A stretch of 64,000 nucleotides of DNA, taken from Polaribacter sp. L3A8. GTDB taxonomy: Bacteria; Bacteroidota; Bacteroidia; Flavobacteriales; Flavobacteriaceae. The notes under the pieces were generated by a model. It was not told where the DNA came from. It searched no databases and saw nothing but the letters and a program-made list of their open reading frames with translations. Positions 48,669-57,815 of this stretch are shown one piece after another. The stretch is from positions 1,634,001 through 1,698,000 of the forward strand of contig NZ_CP047026.1 of the NCBI RefSeq assembly GCF_009796785.1, given 5' to 3'. The position numbers were made by a program, and so were the translations under genes. Within the stretch, counting starts at the first letter, position 1, and every line of letters begins with the position of its first letter.

Positions 48669-49856
48669 TTACTGAATACTTGGTACGTTTACTACTTCAT
48701 TTACATCAGCATCATAATCTACATCAGCAACTTTAAAACCGAAAAGGTTGTAAAAACCGTTGCTATATCCTTCTAAATCTCCAATTTCTGATAAGTTTTC
48801 TGTAGTTGCAGTTTCCCAAAGCTTGTTAACTTCCGCTTGTACATCTTCTCTCATTTCCCAATCGTCAACTCTAATTCTTCCTTTTTCATCCAAAGCTAAA
48901 TCACCGCCAAATAAACGTTCGCTATACAAACGCTGAATTTGCTCGATACATCCTTCATGAATTCCTTTTGCTTTCATCACTTTATATAATAATGAAATAT
49001 ATAAAGGAATTACAGGAATTGCAGAACTCGCTTGTGTAACTAATGCTTTATTTACAGAAACAAATGCTTTACCTCCTATCGATTTTAAATCGTCTGCAAT
49101 AGTAAAAGCTGTAGCTTCTAAATGATCTTTTGCAGCTCCAATGGTTCCGTTTCTATACACTGGCTTTGTTACTTCTGGGCCAATATAAGAATAAGCAACT
49201 GTGGTAGCTCCTTCTGCTAATAAGTTTTCAGATTGTAACGCGTCCATCCACATTTTCCAATCTTCACCACCCATTACGTTTATTGTGTTTTCTACATCTT
49301 CTCCTTCTGCCGGATTGATAGAAATTTCTGATACTTTACCTGTATGGAAATCTACTGTTTTGTTAGAAAAAACATCGCCAATTGGCTTTAAAACAGATTT
49401 ATATCTTACTCCTGTTGTAGGGTGTGTTCTTACTGGTGATGCTAAACTGTAAATTACCAAATCAATCTGACCTAAGTCTTCTTTAATTAAGTTTACAACT
49501 TGGTCTTTTATTTCGTTAGAAAAGGCATCTCCGTTGATACTTTTTGCATATAAACCTACTGCAATTGCTTGTTTTTCAAAAGCAGCTGTATTGTAAAAAC
49601 CTGGTGAACCTGGTCTACCTTCTGTTGCTGGTTTGTCAAAGAAAACTCCAATTGTTGCAGCATCAGAACCAAAAGCACTCGATATTCTTGAAGCCAATCC
49701 GAATCCTGTAGAAGCACCAATTACTAGTACTTTTTTTGCGCCTTCAATTTTTCCTTTCGATTTTACATATTCTATTTGATTGATCACGTTTTGCTCACAA
49801 CCCGTTGGGTGCGATGTTAAACAGATAAATCCTCTTGTTCTTGGTTCTATAATCAT
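48669..49856 (-). CDS. fabV: Trans-2-enoyl-ACP/CoA reductase
   Basis: FabV is an NADH-dependent enoyl reductase of fatty-acid elongation that replaces or supplements FabI and is typically insensitive to triclosan. About 395 residues. The N-terminus IIEPRTRGFICLTSHPTGCE, the cofactor loop KVLVIGASTGFGLASRI near residue 45, and the catalytic Tyr-x8-Lys (Y-SYIGPEVT-K near residue 235) all fit. The frame continues to 49883 but the ATG at 49856 gives the standard family start. It lies downstream of purC on the same strand, with an inverted-repeat element between. Confidence 0.95.
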   Translation of the reverse strand: MIIEPRTRGFICLTSHPTGCEQNVINQIEYVKSKGKIEGAKKVLVIGASTGFGLASRISSAFGSDAATIGVFFDKPATEGRPGSPGFYNTAAFEKQAIAVGLYAKSINGDAFSNEIKDQVVNLIKEDLGQIDLVIYSLASPVRTHPTTGVRYKSVLKPIGDVFSNKTVDFHTGKVSEISINPAEGEDVENTINVMGGEDWKMWMDALQSENLLAEGATTVAYSYIGPEVTKPVYRNGTIGAAKDHLEATAFTIADDLKSIGGKAFVSVNKALVTQASSAIPVIPLYISLLYKVMKAKGIHEGCIEQIQRLYSERLFGGDLALDEKGRIRVDDWEMREDVQAEVNKLWETATTENLSEIGDLEGYSNGFYNLFGFKVADVDYDADVNEVVNVPSIQ

Positions 49857-49878
49857 GGTTGTTAGTTTTAAAAAATTC

Positions 49879-49963
49879 GTCATTACGAGGAAGCATGACG
49901 AAGTAATCTTTTATTTATAATTAAAATAATCAGATTGCCACGTCGTTCCTCCTCGCAATGACG
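49879..49963. repeat. Inverted repeat element between fabV and purC
   Basis: Arms GTCATTACGAGGAAGCATGACG and CGTTCCTCCTCGCAATGACG pair imperfectly around an AT-rich centre. The TCATTACGAGGA...CCTCGCAATGAC form is a dispersed intergenic hairpin that I recall as very common in flavobacteria. Confidence 0.7.
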
Positions 49964-49975
49964 TAAATTTATGTG

Positions 49976-50920
49976 TTATTTTAAAAATTGAAGTACATTC
50001 TCTTCAATTCTTTGTAGTACATTTTCTGTAGAAGCCTTTACAAAAGTTTCTCCAGTAATTTGTTCGTATAATTCTATATATCTATTAGAAATTTCGATAA
50101 CTTTTTCATCATTCATCTCAGGAACTTGTTGTCCGTCTTTTCCTTGAAAACCATTTTCAATTAACCACTGGCGTACAAATTCTTTAGAAAGTTGTTTTTG
50201 ACCTTCGCCTTTATCTTGTCTTTCTTGATAGCCTTCTGCATAAAAATAACGAGAAGAATCTGGAGTATGAATTTCATCAATCAACACTATTTTTCCTTCT
50301 TTGGTTTTACCAAATTCATATTTAGTATCAACTAAAATCAATCCTCTTTTTGCAGCAATTTCTGTTCCTCTAGCAAATAATTTACGTGTAAAGTCTTCTA
50401 AAACTAAATAATCTGCTTCAGAAACAATTCCTTTTGATAAAATATCTTCACGAGAAATATCTTCATCATGGTCTCCATTATCTGCTTTTGTAGAAGGCGT
50501 AATTAAAGCTTCCGGAAATTTATCATTTTCCTTTAAACCTTCTGGCATTGCTACTCCGCAAAGAACTCTTTTACCTAATTTATATTCACGTGCTGCATGA
50601 CCAGACATATAACCACGAATTACCATTTCTACTTTAAATGGATCGCATAAATGACCTACTGCTACATTTTCATCTGGATTTGCAATTAACCAATTAGGAA
50701 CAATATCTGCTGTATCATTCATCATTTTTCTTGCAATCTGATTTAAAATCTGACCTTTAAACGGAATTTGACGTGGTAAAACAACGTCGAATGCAGACAA
50801 TCTATCTGTTGCAATCATTACCAAAAGGTCGTCATTAATATTATAAACTTCTCTTACTTTCCCTATATAAACAGACTTCTGCTTAGGAAATTGAAAATTA
50901 GTATCGTTAATTGTATTCAT
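49976..50920 (-). CDS. purC: Phosphoribosylaminoimidazole-succinocarboxamide synthase
   Basis: SAICAR synthase of de novo purine synthesis: joins aspartate to CAIR with ATP. At 314 residues it is the longer form. Visible motifs are [32 protein letters not shown] at the N-terminus, [17 protein letters not shown] near residue 95, and [31 protein letters not shown] near residue 200, the conserved DE(I/V)HTPDSSR signature. A TATTTTTG box lies 23 bases upstream. The fabV gene follows on the same strand after a repeat element. Confidence 0.96.
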   Translation of the reverse strand: MNTINDTNFQFPKQKSVYIGKVREVYNINDDLLVMIATDRLSAFDVVLPRQIPFKGQILNQIARKMMNDTADIVPNWLIANPDENVAVGHLCDPFKVEMVIRGYMSGHAAREYKLGKRVLCGVAMPEGLKENDKFPEALITPSTKADNGDHDEDISREDILSKGIVSEADYLVLEDFTRKLFARGTEIAAKRGLILVDTKYEFGKTKEGKIVLIDEIHTPDSSRYFYAEGYQERQDKGEGQKQLSKEFVRQWLIENGFQGKDGQQVPEMNDEKVIEISNRYIELYEQITGETFVKASTENVLQRIEENVLQFLK

Positions 50921-50943
50921 TATATGTTATGTTGTTGTGGGCG

Positions 50944-50951
50944 CAAAAATA
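50944..50951 (-). promoter_or_regulatory. -7 promoter box of purC
   Basis: TATTTTTG on the minus strand, 23 bases before the ATG at 50920. Confidence 0.6.
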
Positions 50952-50956
50952 AGCTT

Positions 50957-51358
50957 TCAATTTCTTTTTTTTTCAGATTTGAAGTAGTTTTTTATCTGCT
51001 GTCTTTCAAAAGAAAAAACAAGTGATTTATTTTCAACTTCATCTATTATAATTAAAGAAACTCTTTTTAACTTATCAGATTCTAAAGCAACCATCTCTTT
51101 TTTATCAATATTATAAAATACTTTTAATAATTCCTCTAAAATTAAGAGATCAACTCCGTTTATTTTCTCCCTTAAATCTTCATCATTTAACTCAAGTATT
51201 TCATAAAAACCGAAATCTAATTTCCCTTTTAATTCTTTATCAAATGACTCTAAAGAAATACTAGTATCACCATTCCCTATTATTTTGGTTATAAAATTTC
51301 TTAAAAACAGCGTTATTTTCTGTATTTCTCTTTCAATAAAATCATTTTTATACTCCAT
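50957..51358 (-). CDS. Conserved hypothetical protein
   Basis: A 133-residue acidic/lysine-rich, helical protein (FIEREIQKITLFLRNFITKIIG; ELNDEDLREKINGVDLLILEELLKVFYNI). No motif, signal peptide or membrane segment is seen. It starts 13 bases after the phoH stop on the same strand, so it probably belongs to a phoH unit. I do not recognise the family. Confidence 0.6.
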   Translation of the reverse strand: MEYKNDFIEREIQKITLFLRNFITKIIGNGDTSISLESFDKELKGKLDFGFYEILELNDEDLREKINGVDLLILEELLKVFYNIDKKEMVALESDKLKRVSLIIIDEVENKSLVFSFERQQIKNYFKSEKKRN

Positions 51359-51371
51359 AAATCACAAAAAC

Positions 51372-52325
51372 CTATTCTGTTTCTATACTTTTATAAGCAC
51401 TAATAATTTTTCTTACCAAACGGTGTCTTACTACATCTTTATCATCTAAATAAACTTGGGCAATTCCATCAATATCTTTTAAGGCTAATAAAGATTCTTT
51501 TAAACCAGAAACTTGCTTTCTTGGTAAATCTATCTGACCAGGATCTCCCGTAATAATAAACTTAGCACTTTTACCCATTCTTGTTAAAAACATCTTCATT
51601 TGGTTATGGGTTGTGTTCTGTGCTTCGTCTAAAATTACAAAGGCATTATCTAACGTTCTACCACGCATAAATGCCAAAGGTGCAATTTGTATAACTCCTT
51701 TTTCTATGTGAGATTCTAATTTTTCATGCGGAATCATATCTCTTAAAGCGTCATATAAAGGTTGCATATAAGGATCTAGCTTTTCTTTTAGATCCCCAGG
51801 AAGAAACCCTAAATTTTCTCCAGATTCAACCGCAGGTCTCGTTAAGATGATTCTTCTAACTTCTCTTTCTTTTAATGCTTGTACCGCTAATGCAACAGCT
51901 GTATAGGTTTTTCCTGTTCCTGCAGGCCCAACGGCAAACAACATATCGTTTTTCCCCATAAGAGTAACCATTTTGCGTTGGTTATCTGTTTGTGGTTTTA
52001 TCAATTTGCCTCCAACTCCATGCACTAAAATTTCTCTAGCACTTTTTGCCGAAGCTGTTTTTTCTTCATTTCCATTAGATGTTAAAATACGTTCTATACT
52101 ATTTTCATCTAATTTATTGTATTTGTTAAAATACTTTATCAAACGTTCTAATCGCGTTTCAAACTCATCTAAAATTTCTGGATCTCCATAAACCTTAAGC
52201 TGAGATCCGCGAGCAACGATTTTAATTTTAGGAAAATACTTTTTTAATTGTTCAATAGTACTGTTATGTGCTCCAAAAAAATCTTTCGGATTGATTTCTG
52301 TAAGCTCTATAATGCGTTCGTTCAA
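51372..52325 (-). CDS. phoH: PhoH-like ATPase/helicase
   Basis: A PhoH-family P-loop NTPase thought to act in RNA handling or ribosome-associated stress, often found near ybeY. About 317 residues. A KH-like N-terminal region (about 1-100, IIELTEINPKDFFGAHNSTIEQLKKYFPKIKIVARG) precedes the ATPase with Walker A AVGPAGTGKTYTAVALAV near residue 140 and Walker B FVILDEAQNTTHNQMKMFLTRMG near residue 230. The frame reaches 52364; the TTG at 52325 gives MNERIIELTEINPKDFF, matching the family N-terminus, and is preferred. The unknown gene at 50957 follows closely. Confidence 0.9.
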   Translation of the reverse strand: MNERIIELTEINPKDFFGAHNSTIEQLKKYFPKIKIVARGSQLKVYGDPEILDEFETRLERLIKYFNKYNKLDENSIERILTSNGNEEKTASAKSAREILVHGVGGKLIKPQTDNQRKMVTLMGKNDMLFAVGPAGTGKTYTAVALAVQALKEREVRRIILTRPAVESGENLGFLPGDLKEKLDPYMQPLYDALRDMIPHEKLESHIEKGVIQIAPLAFMRGRTLDNAFVILDEAQNTTHNQMKMFLTRMGKSAKFIITGDPGQIDLPRKQVSGLKESLLALKDIDGIAQVYLDDKDVVRHRLVRKIISAYKSIETE

Positions 52326-52396
52326 ATGATTAATTTTTATTAATAGATTACATTTATATTTCAACTAAAAATAACCAATATTTTTTTTAAAATGAT

Positions 52397-52404
52397 TAGA
52401 TTTG
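52397..52404 (+). promoter_or_regulatory. -7 promoter box of the SAM hydrolase gene
   Basis: TAGATTTG fits TAnnTTTG, 50 bases before the ATG at 52455. Confidence 0.5.
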
Positions 52405-52454
52405 CGTTAAATAGTTAACAACTTTTACACAATTAATTAACAGCCCATTTTTTA

Positions 52455-53315
52455 ATGCCGATAATCACTTTAACAACAGATTTTGGAACAAAAGACCACT
52501 TTGTGGGAGCTGTAAAAGGAGCTATTTACTCAGAACTTCCCGATGCTAAAATTGTAGATATTACACACGAAATTTCTCCTTTTAACATTACAGAAACTGC
52601 TTATATTTTAAAAAACTCTTACAAAAGCTTTCCGGAGGGAACCATACATATTGTTGGTGTAGACTCAGAATTAAGTAACGACAATAAACATATTACCATA
52701 GAATTAGACAACCATTTTTTTGTTTGTCCGGATAATGGCTTAATCTCTATGATTGCTTCTGAAATTAATCCTACAAAAATTGTAGAAATTAATATTCATG
52801 ACAGAATAGAAAGTAGTTTTCCTGTTTTAGATGTTTTTGTACAAGTTGCTTGTTTTATCGCCAGAGGCGGAAATTTAACAGTGATTGGTAAAGAAATTCA
52901 GGACTATAAAAAATTAATTGAAATTCAACCAAAGGTAAATCAAGAAAAAAATAAAATTATTGGAGGCGTTGTTTATATTGATAATTATGGAAACGTAATT
53001 AGTAATATAAGTAAAAAAATGTTTAACTCCATTGGTAGAGGACGTCGTTTTAAAGTAAGTGCTAGTCGTTATTTTTTTACAAAAATATTTGCAAAATACA
53101 ATGAAATAACCGGAGAAAATGCTCACGATAGCATACAATATGACGGCAGTAGATTGGCTATTTTTAATTCTGCCGGATATTTAGAAATTGCTATTTATAG
53201 AAGTAATTTAGAAACTGTTGGTGGAGCATCTACTCTATTAGGTTTAAACTACAGAGACTCTATAACCATCGATTTTATTAATGATTCTCAGCAAGATTTT
53301 TCACCTTTAACTTAA
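52455..53315 (+). CDS. SAM hydrolase / hydroxide adenosyltransferase (DUF62)
   Basis: A 286-residue member of the duf62/fluorinase superfamily, which splits S-adenosylmethionine with hydroxide to adenosine and methionine. Visible features: N-terminal PIITLTTDFGTKDHFVGAVKGAI, IVDITHEISPFN near residue 37, VGVDSELS near residue 73, FVCPDNGLISMIA near residue 95, VYIDNYGNVISNISK near residue 178, and a C-terminal beta domain ending YLEIAIYRSNLETVGGASTLLGL. Chlorinase/fluorinase insert loops are not apparent, so hydrolysis is the best guess. The next gene begins four bases after its stop, suggesting a shared transcript. Confidence 0.9.
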   Translation: MPIITLTTDFGTKDHFVGAVKGAIYSELPDAKIVDITHEISPFNITETAYILKNSYKSFPEGTIHIVGVDSELSNDNKHITIELDNHFFVCPDNGLISMIASEINPTKIVEINIHDRIESSFPVLDVFVQVACFIARGGNLTVIGKEIQDYKKLIEIQPKVNQEKNKIIGGVVYIDNYGNVISNISKKMFNSIGRGRRFKVSASRYFFTKIFAKYNEITGENAHDSIQYDGSRLAIFNSAGYLEIAIYRSNLETVGGASTLLGLNYRDSITIDFINDSQQDFSPLT

Positions 53316-53319
53316 ATAT

Positions 53320-53616
53320 ATGTTTGTACGAATTGTAAAAATGAGCTTTCACAAAGAACACATTGAAACATTTTTATCAATATTTGAAGAAAAAAAAACA
53401 TTAATTAGAGCTTCTGAAGGCTGTAACTTATTAGAATTATATCAAGACAAAACAAACGCTGAAATCTTTTTTACATATTCCTACTGGGAAAAAGAAGAGG
53501 ATTTAGAAACCTATAGAAACTCGCTACTTTTTAAAGATGTCTGGGCAAAAACAAAGATATTTTTTAACGATAAACCTGTGGCTTGGAGCGTTGATAAAAA
53601 AGTGAGCTTACAATAA
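53320..53616 (+). CDS. ABM-domain protein, quinol monooxygenase-like
   Basis: A 98-residue antibiotic-biosynthesis-monooxygenase (ABM) domain: MFVRIVKMSFHKEHIETFLSIFEEKK, SEGCNLLELYQDKTNAEIFFTYSYWEKEEDLETYRNSLLFKDVW. These small ferredoxin-like dimers include quinol monooxygenases and many of unknown role. It starts four bases after the SAM hydrolase gene and 27 bases before the acetyltransferase gene, so the three look like one operon without an obvious shared pathway. Confidence 0.82.
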   Translation: MFVRIVKMSFHKEHIETFLSIFEEKKTLIRASEGCNLLELYQDKTNAEIFFTYSYWEKEEDLETYRNSLLFKDVWAKTKIFFNDKPVAWSVDKKVSLQ

Positions 53617-53643
53617 AAATTAAGACAAATAATAAAAATAAAA

Positions 53644-54171
53644 ATGGATTTCGACTTTACTACTTTCCCTGTTTTAGAAACAGAAAGATTAACATTAAGA
53701 GCACTAAACTTAGAGGATGCAAAAGCAATTTTTGGTTTAAGAGCAAACAAAGAGGTGAATGAATATATTAAAAGAGAACCACCAAAAAATCTATCGGAAT
53801 CTAGAGCTTTTATAGATGAAATCTCTAATTTAATCGCAGAAAATAAAGGGATTTTTTGGGTATTACAATCTAACAATAGTTTAGAATTACTAGGAACAAT
53901 TGGTTTACGTAATTTTGATGTTGCAGATAATTATGCAGAAATTGGGTACGAAATTCATCCTGATTACCAAGAAAGAGGATACATGACCGAGGCTTTTGAA
54001 GAAGTGTTAGAATATGGTTTTGATAAATTGGGCTTAAAAACAATAGAAGCTTTTACACACAAAAATAATTTGGCTTCTATTACGTTATTACACAAACTAG
54101 ATTTTGATTTACAAACGGAAAGAGTGGACGAAAACGTTGAAGACAATAGAATTTACAAATTAGAAAAATAG
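53644..54171 (+). CDS. GNAT N-acetyltransferase, RimJ/RimL-like
   Basis: A 175-residue GCN5-related acetyltransferase. TERLTLRALNLEDAKAIFGL at the N-terminus and the acetyl-CoA loop region YEIHPDYQERGYMTEAFEEVLEYGFDKLGLKTIEAFTHKNNLASITLLHKLDF (about 105-155) fit the RimJ/RimL group, which acetylates protein N-termini or small amines. The substrate is unknown. Third gene of a probable operon with the SAM hydrolase and ABM genes. Confidence 0.88.
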   Translation: MDFDFTTFPVLETERLTLRALNLEDAKAIFGLRANKEVNEYIKREPPKNLSESRAFIDEISNLIAENKGIFWVLQSNNSLELLGTIGLRNFDVADNYAEIGYEIHPDYQERGYMTEAFEEVLEYGFDKLGLKTIEAFTHKNNLASITLLHKLDFDLQTERVDENVEDNRIYKLEK

Positions 54172-54200
54172 AAATTCTAAAAATAATTTAAACCATCAAT

Positions 54201-54269
54201 TGTCATTCCGAATAAGAAACGAAGAGGAATCTATATTCTATACGTTTTTTAGTAAAATTCGAAATGACA
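54201..54269. repeat. Inverted repeat element upstream of gldF
   Basis: The ends TGTCATTCCGAAT and ATTCGAAATGACA are inverted relative to each other around an AT-rich centre containing GAGGAATCTATATTCTA. It belongs to the same TCATTxCGAA class of dispersed elements as those at 6236 and 56771. Confidence 0.65.
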
Positions 54270-54303
54270 GTTGTTTGTAAACTTTTAGAAAAAAAATTAA
54301 CAT

Positions 54304-55020
54304 TTGATAGCAATCCTAAAAAAAGAATTCAACTCATTTTTTTCGAGCCCAATTGCCTATTTGGTCATTGGCGTTTTCTTGTTGATGAACGGTTTATTTT
54401 TATGGGTTTTTAAAGGCGACTTTAATATTTTAAATGCAGGTTTTGCAGATTTAAATTCATTTTTCTTTTTTGCGCCTTGGGTCTTTTTATTTCTGATTCC
54501 GGCTATTACCATGAAAAGTTTTGCAGACGAATTTAACAGCGGAACCATAGAACTCTTAAAAACAAAACCAATTTCTGATTGGCAAATTGTTTTAGGAAAA
54601 TTTTCAGCTTCACTCCTACTAGTTATTGTTGCACTAATACCAACGTTAACCTATGTTTATACGGTATATCAATTAGGAAATCCTACTGGTAATATAGATT
54701 TTGGTAGTACTATTGGGTCTTATATTGGTTTACTTTTTTTAGCTTCTACTTATACAGCAATTGGTTTATTTACCTCAACATTATCTAAAAACCAAATTGT
54801 AGCTTTTATATTAGGCGTTTTTATCACCTTATTTTTATACTACGGTTTTGATGCCATTTCAGACTCACTTGGTAATGATTTAACCGTTAAACAAATGGGA
54901 TTTAATGAACATTTTAAAAGTATTTCTAGAGGTGTAATTGACACACGAGATATTATTTACTTTTTAAGCATAACAGTATTCTTTTTATTCATCACTAAAA
55001 CACGCTTAGATAATGAATAA
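54304..55020 (+). CDS. gldF: Gliding-motility ABC transporter permease
   Basis: A 238-residue ABC-2-type permease with six membrane helices. The N-terminus IAILKKEFNSFFSSPIAYLVIGVFLLMNGLFLWVF is typical of GldF. PAITMKSFADEFNSGTIELLKTKPISDWQIVLGKF near residue 62 is the ABC-2 permease signature. GldF works with GldG and the ATPase GldA, a complex first described as needed for gliding in Flavobacterium johnsoniae; gldA is not here. The start is TTG. The gene overlaps gldG by eight bases. Confidence 0.93.
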   Translation: MIAILKKEFNSFFSSPIAYLVIGVFLLMNGLFLWVFKGDFNILNAGFADLNSFFFFAPWVFLFLIPAITMKSFADEFNSGTIELLKTKPISDWQIVLGKFSASLLLVIVALIPTLTYVYTVYQLGNPTGNIDFGSTIGSYIGLLFLASTYTAIGLFTSTLSKNQIVAFILGVFITLFLYYGFDAISDSLGNDLTVKQMGFNEHFKSISRGVIDTRDIIYFLSITVFFLFITKTRLDNE

Positions 55021-56653
55021 GAAAATAAAAAACATTGCAATTCTAATTGTTGGACTACTCTTTTTAAACATCCTTAGCCAATCATTTTATAAACGATTAG
55101 ATTTAACAGCAGACAAACGTTACACACTTTCTAAAACTACAGAAAACATTGTTGCTAAAGTTGACAAACTGCTATTTATCACCGTTTATTTAGAAGGAGA
55201 TTTTCCTTCAGAATTTAAAAGATTACAAGTAGAAACGCGTCAGTATTTAGAAGAATTAGCAGCAACAAATGCTCATATAAAAATCAATTTTGAAGCACCA
55301 GATAATCAACGAGAAGCCTTAATTAAACGAGGTATGTTGCCAAGTCAATTAACGGTAGAAGAAGAAGGCAAATTGTCTGAAGCTATTATTTTTCCTTGGG
55401 CAGAAGTATCTTATGAAAAAAAAGCAACCATCGTTTCTTTGTTACCCAATGCCATTGTAGCATCACAAGATGAGCAATTACAAAAAGCCATCGAAAATTT
55501 AGAATATAGTTTTTCTAATGCTATTAATTCTGTTATTCAAAAGAAACAAAAAAGAGTTGCCGTAATTACAGGAAACGGAGAATTACAAGACATTTATCAA
55601 TATAGTTTTTTAAGTGAAGTTGCTAAAAAATACAGATTAGCCAAATTCACGTTAGATTCTGTGGCAACAAAACCACAACAAACATTAAAAGATTTAACGT
55701 CTTTAGATTTGGCAATTATTGCAAAACCTACACAAAAATTCACCGAGAAAGAAAAGCTTACTTTAGATCAGTTTATCGCCAATGGCGGAAAAACATTGTG
55801 GATGATAGACAATGTACAAGCAGATCAAGACAGTTTATTTACAAACGGTAAAATGTTAGCCTATCCAAGAGATTTAAATTTAACCGATTTATTATTCTCT
55901 TACGGAGTAAGAATAAACACCACATTGATTAAAGATTTATATGCAGCTCAAATTCCGTTAGCAACCGGAAAAGTAGGCAATCAAACGCAGTTTAAAAATT
56001 TAGATTGGTATTTTCATCCTTTAGTTGGTGGCAATCCAAATCATCCTATTACAAAAAATGTTTCTCCGGTAAGGTTACAGTTTTCAAACCAGATTGATAC
56101 GTTAAAAAATAACATCAAAAAAACACCTTTATTGATGAGTTCTTTATTAACAAAAAAAGTTGGAACACCTAGTTTTATAGAATTGCAGTCTATTGCTGAT
56201 GAAGTTGTTGAAGAAGATTATAATAAAGGGAATCAACTATTTGCAGTTTTATTAGAAGGTAATTTTAAATCGGCATATAAAAACCGAGTAAAACCTTTTG
56301 AAACACTTCTTTTTAAAGAGCATGCAACCAATAATAAAATGGTAATTATTTCTGATGGTGATATTGGAAAAAATCAAATTTTAAAAGAGCAACCTTTCGA
56401 TCTAAACAGAGATAAATGGACCAACCAGCAGTTTGGAAATAAAGATTTTCTTTTAAATACGGTTGATTATTTATTAGATGATGAAGGCTTGATTCAACTA
56501 AGAAACAAAACATTACAGATAAGAACATTAGATAAGCAAAAAGCCTTTAAAGAGCGCACATTCTGGCAGTTTTTAAATATTGTTTTACCGTTAATTCTAT
56601 TATTTTCTTTTGGTTTTGTTTTCAATTACTTAAGAAAGAGAAAATATAGTTAG
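55013..56653 (+). CDS. gldG: Gliding-motility ABC transporter substrate-binding protein
   Basis: A 546-residue membrane protein with an N-terminal helix (about 7-25, IAILIVGLLFLNILSQSF) and a C-terminal helix (about 520-540, LNIVLPLILLFSFGFVFNYLRKRK); the large loop between them lies outside the cytoplasm. YKRLDLTADKRYTLSKTTENIVAKVDKLLFITVYLEGDFPSEFKRLQ opens the GldG/DUF4350-like domain, with a later ABC-type uncharacterised domain (VAVITGNGELQD, TLWMIDNVQADQDSLF). It is translationally coupled to gldF. Its stop codon TAG is formed by the first unit of a seven-base tandem repeat. Confidence 0.93.
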   Translation: MNKKIKNIAILIVGLLFLNILSQSFYKRLDLTADKRYTLSKTTENIVAKVDKLLFITVYLEGDFPSEFKRLQVETRQYLEELAATNAHIKINFEAPDNQREALIKRGMLPSQLTVEEEGKLSEAIIFPWAEVSYEKKATIVSLLPNAIVASQDEQLQKAIENLEYSFSNAINSVIQKKQKRVAVITGNGELQDIYQYSFLSEVAKKYRLAKFTLDSVATKPQQTLKDLTSLDLAIIAKPTQKFTEKEKLTLDQFIANGGKTLWMIDNVQADQDSLFTNGKMLAYPRDLNLTDLLFSYGVRINTTLIKDLYAAQIPLATGKVGNQTQFKNLDWYFHPLVGGNPNHPITKNVSPVRLQFSNQIDTLKNNIKKTPLLMSSLLTKKVGTPSFIELQSIADEVVEEDYNKGNQLFAVLLEGNFKSAYKNRVKPFETLLFKEHATNNKMVIISDGDIGKNQILKEQPFDLNRDKWTNQQFGNKDFLLNTVDYLLDDEGLIQLRNKTLQIRTLDKQKAFKERTFWQFLNIVLPLILLFSFGFVFNYLRKRKYS

Positions 56654-56704
56654 TGGTTAGTGGTTAGTGGTTAGTGGTTAGTGGTTAGTGGTTAGTGGTT
56701 AGTG
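56650..56704 (+). repeat. Heptanucleotide tandem repeat (TTAGTGG) x7.9
   Basis: Seven perfect copies of TTAGTGG plus six bases of an eighth. The first copy contains the TAG stop codon of gldG, so the array begins inside the last codons of the gene and runs into the 3' region. Confidence 0.95.
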
Positions 56705-56770
56705 AAAATTAAAATTTCTTAATATATTTTTCTTAATCCTTCGGAAAAATAACTAAAACACACATTTTGT

Positions 56771-56808
56771 CATTTCGAAATGAGCTTTTTTAAGCGATTG
56801 AGAAATCT
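56771..56808 (+). repeat. Short dispersed intergenic repeat, copy 2
   Basis: Matches 6236-6271 (CATTTCGAAATGAGC ... GCGATTGAGAAATCT) with two extra bases in the middle. A shorter related palindrome, GTCATTACGAAATGAC, follows at 56917-56932. Confidence 0.75.
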
Positions 56809-56939
56809 CATACAACCAACAAAATCATATTTAAGATAACACCTTAATGAAATTTTAAAGTTTCTTGATATAATTCTCTTAATCCATCAGTAAAAAAATT
56901 AAAACACACTTTCTGTCATTACGAAATGACATTAAACAC

Positions 56940-57701
56940 TTAAATCTCTAACAAGTTATCATGAATAAAAGTATAGCCTAACACTTCTTGTACTTTTTTA
57001 GAACTGATAATTTTCCATTCATATACTTCATTATCTTCAAATTCTGGAAGCTCAAAATCGTTACTTAATTTTGCTATTGTATAAAACTCTCTTCTTGTTG
57101 GGTGATGATTAGAACAGGCATTAAAAGTTTCATTCCAACAATTTTGATCAATAACTTCATGAATAATTTCGATACAATCTTCTTTATGAATCATGTTTAC
57201 AAATCCTTTTGGCTGCGGAATTTTACGTCCGTTTTTAAACCAATTATAAGGTTGCCTTACATCTCCAAACAAACCAGCAAAACGAATAATAGTCGTTTCG
57301 AAAGTAGTATTTTCTTTAAATAAGTTTTCAATTTCTGTTAACGGAGTTTTTAAAACAGCATCCTCTTCCGTCATTACTTTATTTAATCTTCCGTAAACAG
57401 ATGTAGAACTGATAAAGATTACTTTTTGAATCTCAGAATTTTCTATTTGCGAAATTAAGTTTTCGAAACCATCCACATCTTTAGAGGTAATAGCAATAAT
57501 TAAAATATCAGTATATAAGAAATCATCAAACTCTTCAAACTCAGAAATATTAACAATATAAGGGGCAATATTATTCATTTCTAACAACTCTAATTTCTCT
57601 TCACTAGTTGTAGAACCTTTTACAGAATACCCTTCATCTAATAATGATATTGCTAATGATTTGCCTAACCAACCACAACCTAAAACACTTACTCTCTTCA
57701 T
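56940..57701 (-). CDS. NAD(P)-binding epimerase-like protein (SDR superfamily)
   Basis: A 253-residue Rossmann protein. The N-terminal VSVLGCGWLGKSLAISLLDEGYSVKGSTTS is a dinucleotide-binding loop of the GxGxxG type seen in YeeZ-like proteins; IFISSTSVYGRLNKVMTEED near residue 95 is the SDR serine/tyrosine region, and IIRFAGLFGDVRQPYNWFKNGRKIPQPKGFVNMIHKEDC follows near residue 138. A substrate such as a nucleotide sugar is usual for the wider family but is not shown here. A TATCTTTG box lies at 57722-57729. Confidence 0.82.
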   Translation of the reverse strand: MKRVSVLGCGWLGKSLAISLLDEGYSVKGSTTSEEKLELLEMNNIAPYIVNISEFEEFDDFLYTDILIIAITSKDVDGFENLISQIENSEIQKVIFISSTSVYGRLNKVMTEEDAVLKTPLTEIENLFKENTTFETTIIRFAGLFGDVRQPYNWFKNGRKIPQPKGFVNMIHKEDCIEIIHEVIDQNCWNETFNACSNHHPTRREFYTIAKLSNDFELPEFEDNEVYEWKIISSKKVQEVLGYTFIHDNLLEI

Positions 57702-57721
57702 AAAAAATGTATCAATAAAAA

Positions 57722-57729
57722 CAAAGATA
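57722..57729 (-). promoter_or_regulatory. -7 promoter box of the epimerase-like gene
   Basis: TATCTTTG on the minus strand, 20 bases before the ATG at 57701. Confidence 0.55.
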
Positions 57730-57778
57730 CATCAGTTTATTTTAAGGTTTTGTTAACGTTATACGTTTTTTGAAATCG

Positions 57779-57786
57779 TAATTTTG
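57779..57786 (+). promoter_or_regulatory. -7 promoter box of the DUF2911 gene
   Basis: TAATTTTG fits TAnnTTTG, 29 bases before the ATG at 57816. Confidence 0.6.
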
Positions 57787-57815
57787 AAAATAACTAAAAC
57801 TAAAAACCAATTAGA

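Noticed and set aside
56650..56704. Heptamer array as a CRISPR array
   Set aside because: The unit is seven bases with no spacers; it is a simple tandem repeat.
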